A stretch of 21,777 nucleotides of DNA. Origin: UBA1731 sp964567665 (GTDB lineage: Bacteria > Verrucomicrobiota > Kiritimatiellia > RFP12 > UBA1067). Both the position numbers and the translations under genes were made by a program. The stretch covers positions 1 through 21,777 of the forward strand of contig CAZMNN010000040.1 in NCBI GenBank assembly GCA_964567665.1, in the 5' to 3' direction. How positions within the stretch are numbered: position 1 is the stretch's first letter; the number at the start of each line of letters is the position of its first letter. The notes below the pieces were generated by a model. The model was not told where the DNA came from and searched no databases. It saw only the letters and a list, made by a program, of their open reading frames with translations. This document shows, piece after piece, positions 21,597 through 21,777 of this stretch.

Positions 21597-21777
21597 TTAA
21601 TGCGTCTGGGCCATACGTGAATCGTATGCATATGCGGTCTCTCCGTTGAGTGATTCCCTGTGGATTGAGTTTATGGTGTCTTCCAGGTCCTGTACCTGCC
21701 GTCTCGTGAGGCGGCTGCGGATACCACCTGCGCACGAGGCGGTTGCAGTTCTCGACGGCCCCCTTCTCGTACGAGGC
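21597..21777 (-). pseudogene. IS30-family transposase, C-terminal end, frameshifted (runs off window)
   Basis: Read leftward from the window edge, one frame gives KGAVENCNRLVRRWYP, matching the IS30 block around the third catalytic residue (family form GTNENTNGLIRQYFP; the Glu of DDE is kept). A second frame then gives LTRRQVQDLEDTINSIHR and ends with AYAYDSRMAQTH and a stop at 21597-21599, as in the family C-terminus. The frames meet near 21712-21720, where the usual GTDF-like residues between WYP and LT are missing; a short deletion is likely. The rest of the element lies outside the window, and its inverted repeat could not be identified in 21517-21596. Confidence 0.7.

Larger units (their letters stand above)
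17481..21777. mobile_element. Accessory, phage-derived mosaic island beside tRNA-Gln (right end outside window)
   Basis: After the tRNA the organisation changes abruptly. Long overlapping housekeeping genes give way to short genes on both strands, long non-coding gaps, a Mu-like head-protein remnant, a phage/bacterial conserved hypothetical and an IS30-type transposase end. Several frames are broken. No integrase, portal, terminase or capsid gene is seen, and no copy of the tRNA 3' end was found downstream, so this is a remnant or part of a larger island rather than a defined prophage. Confidence 0.5.

Noticed and set aside
17481..21777. Integron-type cassette array, suggested by short genes and a palindrome
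   Set aside because: No pair of attC-like core sites was found around the genes, there is only one strong palindrome, and no integrase is visible.
17481..21777. Direct repeat of the tRNA-Gln 3' end as the other attachment site
   Set aside because: Only short partial matches (for example TTCGAATCCT near 20979) were seen; they lack the acceptor-stem sequence and CCA.
1..21777. CRISPR array, riboswitch or rRNA
   Set aside because: No regularly spaced repeats, no recognised aptamer core and no rRNA sequence were seen on either strand.

Overview
The window looks like a high-GC Gram-negative chromosome segment, most likely from the PVC superphylum and plausibly Kiritimatiellota/Verrucomicrobiota; this assignment is inference from gene content. 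The pointers are a large secreted protein with autotransporter-type beta-strand repeats beside a very large multidomain glycoside-hydrolase-like protein, Kdo and Lpt genes (so an LPS outer membrane), and an HPr/EI/HPr-kinase set embedded in the Lpt operon. No taxonomic marker such as rRNA is present.

Region 1 (1-6154): two exported-type proteins on the + strand. The first is the 3' part of a repeat-rich beta-solenoid surface protein. The second is a 1192-residue protein with a signal peptide, a CBM9-like domain, a LamG-like domain and a GH123/DUF6067-type barrel. Together they suggest polysaccharide capture and breakdown.

Region 2 (6200-8590): adk, map and a short lysine-2,3-aminomutase-like radical SAM gene, joined by GTGA stop/start overlaps. 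An extended -10 promoter lies almost on top of the adk start. A U-tract terminator follows, and the next promoter begins at its U-tract.

Region 3 (8590-17240): a ten-gene co-directional run: kdsA, lptC-like, lptA-like, lptB, hpf, hprK, ptsH, ptsI, glgA and a LolD/MacB-type ABC ATPase. Most junctions are 1-4 nt overlaps. It couples Kdo synthesis and LPS export with ribosome hibernation, a PTS phosphorelay that has no EII here, and glycogen synthesis. It resembles the proteobacterial lpt-rpoN-hpf-ptsN-(hprK/rapZ)-ptsO cluster, but lacks rpoN and ptsN and has gained ptsI and glgA.

Region 4 (17350-21777): a tRNA-Gln(CUG) with a near-consensus promoter, followed by about 4.3 kb of accessory DNA. 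It holds short unrecognised genes on both strands, a frameshifted gene resembling a Mu-like phage head/minor-structural protein, a conserved 122-residue phage/bacterial hypothetical protein, a strong hairpin that buries a consensus ribosome binding site, and at the edge a frameshifted IS30-type transposase C-terminus. It reads as a decaying, mosaic, phage-derived island beside a tRNA. At least four reading frames look broken. I found no complete new system; the most unusual material is in this region.
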